Of a DNA stretch of 17,009 nt, positions 13,823 through 17,009 are shown piece after piece (position 1 is the first letter of the stretch; each line of letters begins with the position of its first letter). Location of the stretch: assembly GCF_947286155.1 (NCBI RefSeq), contig NZ_CAMYPD010000048.1, positions 1-17,009 on the forward strand. The letters run 5' to 3'. The position numbers were made by a program, and so were the translations under genes. The notes beneath the pieces are model-generated. The model saw only the letters and a list, made by a program, of their open reading frames with translations, was not told the origin of the DNA and did not search any database. The DNA comes from an uncultured Tessaracoccus sp. (GTDB taxonomy: Bacteria > Actinomycetota > Actinomycetes > Propionibacteriales > Propionibacteriaceae).

Positions 13823-14977
13823 TTACTTATCGAGCAGCGCGTCCTTCCACTTCACCGGCTTGCCGGTGCGCAGCAACGCGTTGTCGTAGATCCGTGCTGC
13901 GAGCATGATGATCAGTGCAGTGAAGACGATCAGCAGCACCAGCGAAAGCACCGGCTCCCACATCGCGCCTTGCTCCTGGAAGACCCGCATGGGCACGGCC
14001 ACCGGGGCGGAGAACGGGATGTAGCTCATGACTGCCAGCGCCGTCGGGTTGTCGCTGAACATGATGATTGCTATGTACGGCAGCATCACAAGCCACATGA
14101 TGGGCTGCTGCACGTTGGCCAGGTCTTCCGTCCTTGACACCAGTGACGCCGCCGCCGCGTAGAGCGAAGCGACCATCACGAAGCCCACGAGGAACAGGCC
14201 GATGAACCAGCCGATCGGTGCGGCGAGGTTCTGCACCGGCAGCGCGGTGCCGTTAATGGCCATGCCGAGGAAGGCGACGCCCGCCATGAGCAGAATCTGC
14301 ACCAGCGCGGCGGCAGAGTTACCGAGAATCTTGCCGGTGAGGAGGGCCTTCGACGTGACGGACGCGAGCAGGATTTCGACGATTCGGGTCTGCTTTTCTT
14401 CCACCACCGAGTTCGCGATGCTCATGCCGAAGGTGATGGTACCCATCATCCACACGATGCCGAAGCCGAGGGCCAGGAAGTAGGTGACCATCGGGTTGGG
14501 CCCGTTGGCGGGGCTGCCGTCGGCAGCAACCTTCTGCACCACCTCGATTTCGGGGTAGAGGGAGATGGCATCCATCACGCTGCTAGGCGGGCTGTCCAGG
14601 GTGAACACCTTCACGCCGGTGGGCGATGCATCGCTCGCCACGATGGCCGCATCCGCGTCTTCGGTCTGTACTGCCTTGCGGGCGGCGGCCTCGTCGGGCA
14701 CTTCCTGCACCTCAAGGTCCGGCACGCCATCAAGTTTCGACGCTACATCCTTGGTGGCGACGACGCGAGGTGCGTCGCCCTCCATCAGGTCGCCGAGCAT
14801 GGGGGCGAACACGAAGGCGGCCAGCATGATGGCCAAGGTGACCACCGTCGAGATGATGAATGACTTGGAGAGCACCCGCGTCATGATTTCGCGCTTGGCC
14901 ACCACGCCAACGATGGACGTGAATGACGGGGGAGGCGTGAGCTTGGGGGTCTGCTGGGGGGTCTGCGTGGTGGTCAC
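13823..14977 (-). CDS. ABC-2 type exporter permease, NatB-like
   Basis: Membrane half of an ABC exporter of the NatAB group (in Bacillus, sodium extrusion). The substrate here is unknown. The 384-aa protein has a cytoplasmic Pro/Thr-rich N-terminus and a first transmembrane helix at about 39-60. A large extracytoplasmic domain follows (about 62-160). A cluster of hydrophobic segments occurs at about 164-188, 221-242, 255-282, 291-306, 311-330 and 340-361. The cytoplasmic motif NSVVEEKQTRIVEILLASVT (189-208) is typical of ABC2_membrane_3 permeases. The start is GTG 14977, overlapping the ATPase stop by 4 nt (GTGA), so the two subunits are translationally coupled. It ends 10 bp from the 24-bp inverted repeat. 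Confidence 0.9.
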   Translation of the reverse strand: MTTTQTPQQTPKLTPPPSFTSIVGVVAKREIMTRVLSKSFIISTVVTLAIMLAAFVFAPMLGDLMEGDAPRVVATKDVASKLDGVPDLEVQEVPDEAAARKAVQTEDADAAIVASDASPTGVKVFTLDSPPSSVMDAISLYPEIEVVQKVAADGSPANGPNPMVTYFLALGFGIVWMMGTITFGMSIANSVVEEKQTRIVEILLASVTSKALLTGKILGNSAAALVQILLMAGVAFLGMAINGTALPVQNLAAPIGWFIGLFLVGFVMVASLYAAAASLVSRTEDLANVQQPIMWLVMLPYIAIIMFSDNPTALAVMSYIPFSAPVAVPMRVFQEQGAMWEPVLSLVLLIVFTALIIMLAARIYDNALLRTGKPVKWKDALLDK

Positions 14978-15861
14978 TGGGCCAACTCCTTGTAGATCTC
15001 GTGCAGGGTGCGCTGGACGGGGCCGAAGCGCTGGACACGGCCGCGCTGGAGCGCGTCGGCGAGCACTCGATTGGCCTGCGTCTCGTCGGCGCAGTGGAAC
15101 TTGACGTAGTTGCCGTCGAACTCGAGGACGTTCACGTCCGCGTTACGCACCCAGCCGGTGTCGCCGTCGGTGACGAGTTCCCACTCGTCGCGCTGGTCGG
15201 CGGCGAGGATGTCGGCCCTCGTGCCGCTCGCGCGGATCTCGCCGTTAGCGATGATGACGAGTTCGTCGCACAGCCGCTCCACCACGTCGAGCTGGTGCGA
15301 CGAGAACAGCACCGGTGCGCCGGTGGCGGCGACGTCGCGCAGCACCGTGAGGGTCTGGTCGACGGCGCCCGGGTCGAGGCCGGAGAACGGCTCGTCGAGG
15401 ATGAGCGCGGCCGGCTCATGCACCAAGGCGGCGGCGATCTGGGCGCGCTGCTGGTTGCCGAGCGAGAGCGACTCGAGGGTGTCCTTCGGATCACCATTGA
15501 GCTGGAGCTGGTCGAGCAGATCCAGCCCGCGACGCTTCGCGTCGGCGGCGGACTGCCCGTGCAGCTGGCCGAGGTAGACGAGCTGGTCGATGACCTTCAT
15601 CTTCGGGTAGAGCCCGCGCTCTTCGGGCATGTAGCCGATGTTGGAGCGGAACTCGCGTGTGATGGGTTTGCCGTCGACGAGCACCTCACCCTCGGTGGCC
15701 GCCAGGACGCCCAGGATGATACGCATTGTGGTGGTTTTTCCGGCGCCGTTACCGCCGACGAAACCAGTCATGAGGCCAGGCTTGATGTCGAAGGAGACAT
15801 CCTTCAGGACATGTTTCTCACCGAAGAATCGGTGCACATTTCGTACGCTGATCATGAACAT
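14974..15861 (-). CDS. ABC exporter ATPase, NatA-like
   Basis: Nucleotide-binding subunit that powers the downstream permease. In the 295-aa protein, Walker A is GGNGAGKT (36-43), the Q-loop region is YMPEERGLYP (Glu80 where many ABC proteins have Gln, as is usual in NatA relatives), the signature is SLGNQQR (133-139), Walker B is LILDEP (153-158), the D-loop is SGLD and the switch is His189. A C-terminal domain of about 80 residues follows, as in NatA. Two starts are possible, ATG 15861 and ATG 15855. Neither has a Shine-Dalgarno sequence. TAGCGT at 15868-15863 would suit a leaderless transcript starting at ATG 15855. It overlaps the permease gene by 4 nt. The upstream two-component system is a plausible regulator. 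Confidence 0.93.
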   Translation of the reverse strand: MFMISVRNVHRFFGEKHVLKDVSFDIKPGLMTGFVGGNGAGKTTTMRIILGVLAATEGEVLVDGKPITREFRSNIGYMPEERGLYPKMKVIDQLVYLGQLHGQSAADAKRRGLDLLDQLQLNGDPKDTLESLSLGNQQRAQIAAALVHEPAALILDEPFSGLDPGAVDQTLTVLRDVAATGAPVLFSSHQLDVVERLCDELVIIANGEIRASGTRADILAADQRDEWELVTDGDTGWVRNADVNVLEFDGNYVKFHCADETQANRVLADALQRGRVQRFGPVQRTLHEIYKELAQ

Positions 15862-15893
15862 AACGCTACTGACCGGGAGGGTCGTCGCACTTC

Positions 15894-15912
15894 CCCCTGG
15901 TGAGGGGTTTTT
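15894..15912 (+). terminator. Plus-oriented intrinsic terminator
   Basis: CCCCT-GGTG-AGGGG (15894-15907) followed by TTTTT (15908-15912) is a textbook hairpin plus T-run on the plus strand, although the flanking genes are on the minus strand. Read from the minus strand the run becomes adenines, so it would stop antisense rather than sense transcription. Confidence 0.45.
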
Positions 15913-15917
15913 GCTGT

Positions 15918-15933
15918 TCCCCCGAGCGGGGGA
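15918..15933. terminator. GC hairpin after the response-regulator gene
   Basis: TCCCCC-GAGC-GGGGGA immediately abuts the response-regulator stop at 15934. It has a 6-bp stem and no T-run in the sense direction. It may attenuate read-through from the regulator into the exporter genes. Confidence 0.45.
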
Positions 15934-16590
15934 TCAGCTCTGCGAGGGGGAGACGAGCCCGTGCTCGTATGCCCAAATCACCGCCGCGATGCGGTCACGC
16001 AGCCCGAGCTTCATGAGGATATTCGACACGTGCGTTTTCACTGTCTCCGGGCTCACGACGAGTTCGTCGGCGATCTCCGCATTCGATAATCCACGTGCGA
16101 GCGCGAGCAGGGTGTCACGTTCTCTCGACGTGAGCGCGTCCACCTGGGGTGTGCTCGTCGGCGCTTGCCGTGTGCTGGCGAAGCGGGCGATGACCCGACG
16201 TGTCACCTGTGGGCTGAGCAGCCCGTCGCCGGCGCCGAGGACGCGGACGGCATCGATCAGCTCCTCGGCCTCGGCCGTCTTCAGGAGGAAGCCGGAAGCG
16301 CCCGCCTGCAACGTCTCGAACAGGAAGTCGTCGCGATCAAATGTGGTGAGGATGAGCACCGACGACGGGCACCCAGCTGCGGTGAGCTGGCGGGTGGCTT
16401 CGATGCCATCCATCACCGGCATCTGCACGTCCATGCAAATCACGTCGGGCCCCAACTCGAGCGCGAGCTGCACGCCTTCCTCGCCGTTGCTCGCCTGACC
16501 CACCACCTCGATGTCGGGTTCTGTGTTCAAGATGGTGGCGAACCCGGAGCGGATGAGGGCCTGGTCATCCACGAGTAAGACAGTGGTCAT
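15934..16590 (-). CDS. NarL/FixJ-family response regulator
   Basis: DNA-binding output of a two-component system (218 aa). The receiver domain (1-120) has the acidic pair Asp8/Asp9, phospho-acceptor Asp54 in CMDVQMP, Thr82/Thr83 and Lys104. A linker follows, then a LuxR-type helix-turn-helix (about 153-212; LTSRERDTLLALARGLSNAE and SPETVKTHVSNILMKLGL). All phosphorylation residues are present, so it should be functional. ATG 16590 overlaps the kinase stop by 4 nt (ATGA), indicating one transcript. The exporter genes follow 72 nt downstream on the same strand, the usual arrangement in which such a pair controls a NatAB-type pump; that target is inference. Confidence 0.95.
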   Translation of the reverse strand: MTTVLLVDDQALIRSGFATILNTEPDIEVVGQASNGEEGVQLALELGPDVICMDVQMPVMDGIEATRQLTAAGCPSSVLILTTFDRDDFLFETLQAGASGFLLKTAEAEELIDAVRVLGAGDGLLSPQVTRRVIARFASTRQAPTSTPQVDALTSRERDTLLALARGLSNAEIADELVVSPETVKTHVSNILMKLGLRDRIAAVIWAYEHGLVSPSQS

Positions 16591-17009
16591 CGTGCAGCTC
16601 CTGCCGGAATGGTGGCGCGGATGCGGAATCCGCCACGAGGTTTCGGACCTGCATCTAGCGTGCCACCGACGGCGGTGATCCGCTCGCGCATCCCAATGAG
16701 TCCAGTGCCGGTGCCCGGCAGCGTGGTTGCAGTGCCGCGCCCATCGTCGGCGACTTCCAGCTCGACGGCGTCCGGTAGCCCGCGCAGCCGCACGTGCACC
16801 GTCGCATATGGGCCGGCGTGTTTGGATGCGTTGGTGAGGCCTTCCTGGGCGGCACGGTAGAGCGCGAGTTCAGCGGCGGGGGTGAGCTCAGGAAGGGTAC
16901 CGATCTCCTCGTAGGTGGCGTGTTGGCCCTTACAGCGGGCGGTTGCGACGAGAAGAGCGAGGTCTGCGAGTGTCGGTTCCGGAGCGGGCGCGTCGTCGGT
17001 GTCGCGCAA
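16587..17009 (-). CDS. NarL-type sensor histidine kinase, C-terminal part only
   Basis: The gene enters from the right edge, so the sensor region and the phospho-accepting His of the HisKA_3 dimerisation domain are outside the window. The visible 140 residues are the HATPase_c domain: N-box QEGLTNASKHAG, G1 VADDGRG and G2 GTGLIGMRER, ending in a short beta strand (GGFRIRATIP). This layout is typical of the NarX/DesK-like kinases that partner NarL-type regulators. Its stop codon overlaps the regulator's start by 4 nt. The real start lies beyond 17009; the TTG at the edge should not be taken as one. Confidence 0.92.
   Translation of the reverse strand: MRDTDDAPAPEPTLADLALLVATARCKGQHATYEEIGTLPELTPAAELALYRAAQEGLTNASKHAGPYATVHVRLRGLPDAVELEVADDGRGTATTLPGTGTGLIGMRERITAVGGTLDAGPKPRGGFRIRATIPAGAAR

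Noticed and set aside
15001..15903. 300-aa plus-strand ORF opposite the exporter ATPase
   Set aside because: Antisense shadow; the opposite strand holds all ABC ATPase motifs.
1..17009. CRISPR arrays, rRNA or tRNA genes, riboswitches
   Set aside because: I saw no regularly spaced repeats, no rRNA or cloverleaf-like sequence and no recognisable riboswitch on either strand.

Overview
The window is GC-rich and reads like an actinobacterial chromosome, probably Propionibacteriales. That guess rests on the style of purB, the NatAB-type exporter and the NarL-type two-component pair; it is inference, since there is no rRNA or other diagnostic marker here.

Layout. (1) 1-4916, minus strand: the first 1,638 codons of a giant secreted lactocepin/C5a-peptidase-like subtilase, running off the left edge. 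(2) 5125-12271: an accessory island inserted between the peptidase and purB. It starts TGTACTGACC, ends with the inverted copy GGTCAGTACA, and is flanked on both sides by ACTAGG. This is the signature of a transposition event with a 6-bp target duplication. (3) 12286-13716, plus strand: purB, whose start codon lies 8 bp beyond the right-hand target duplication. (4) 13823-17009, minus strand: a histidine kinase (partial), a NarL-type response regulator, and an ABC exporter ATPase and permease of NatA/NatB type. A perfect 24-bp inverted repeat separates purB from the convergent permease gene.

Island contents, left to right: a C5-cytosine DNA methyltransferase; a convergent 646-residue GHKL (MORC/MutL-like) ATPase with a C-terminal PD-(D/E)xK nuclease-like domain, the two stop codons being 3 bp apart; about 750 bp without a convincing gene; an unidentified ORF; a two-gene operon of small plasmid-type proteins with a leader hairpin and a terminator; a broken rolling-circle (HUH) replication initiator; a pair of 18-bp palindromes; and an internally deleted IS481-like element whose outer end is also the right end of the island.

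The methyltransferase and the ATPase-nuclease look like a compact restriction or defence pair. They appear to have arrived on a plasmid fragment through an IS481-type transposition, with rep and the transposase decaying afterwards. The insertion also separated purB from its original upstream region, so purB is probably now driven by a junction or element-borne promoter. The right-hand genes form an ordinary two-component system with an ABC-exporter cassette.
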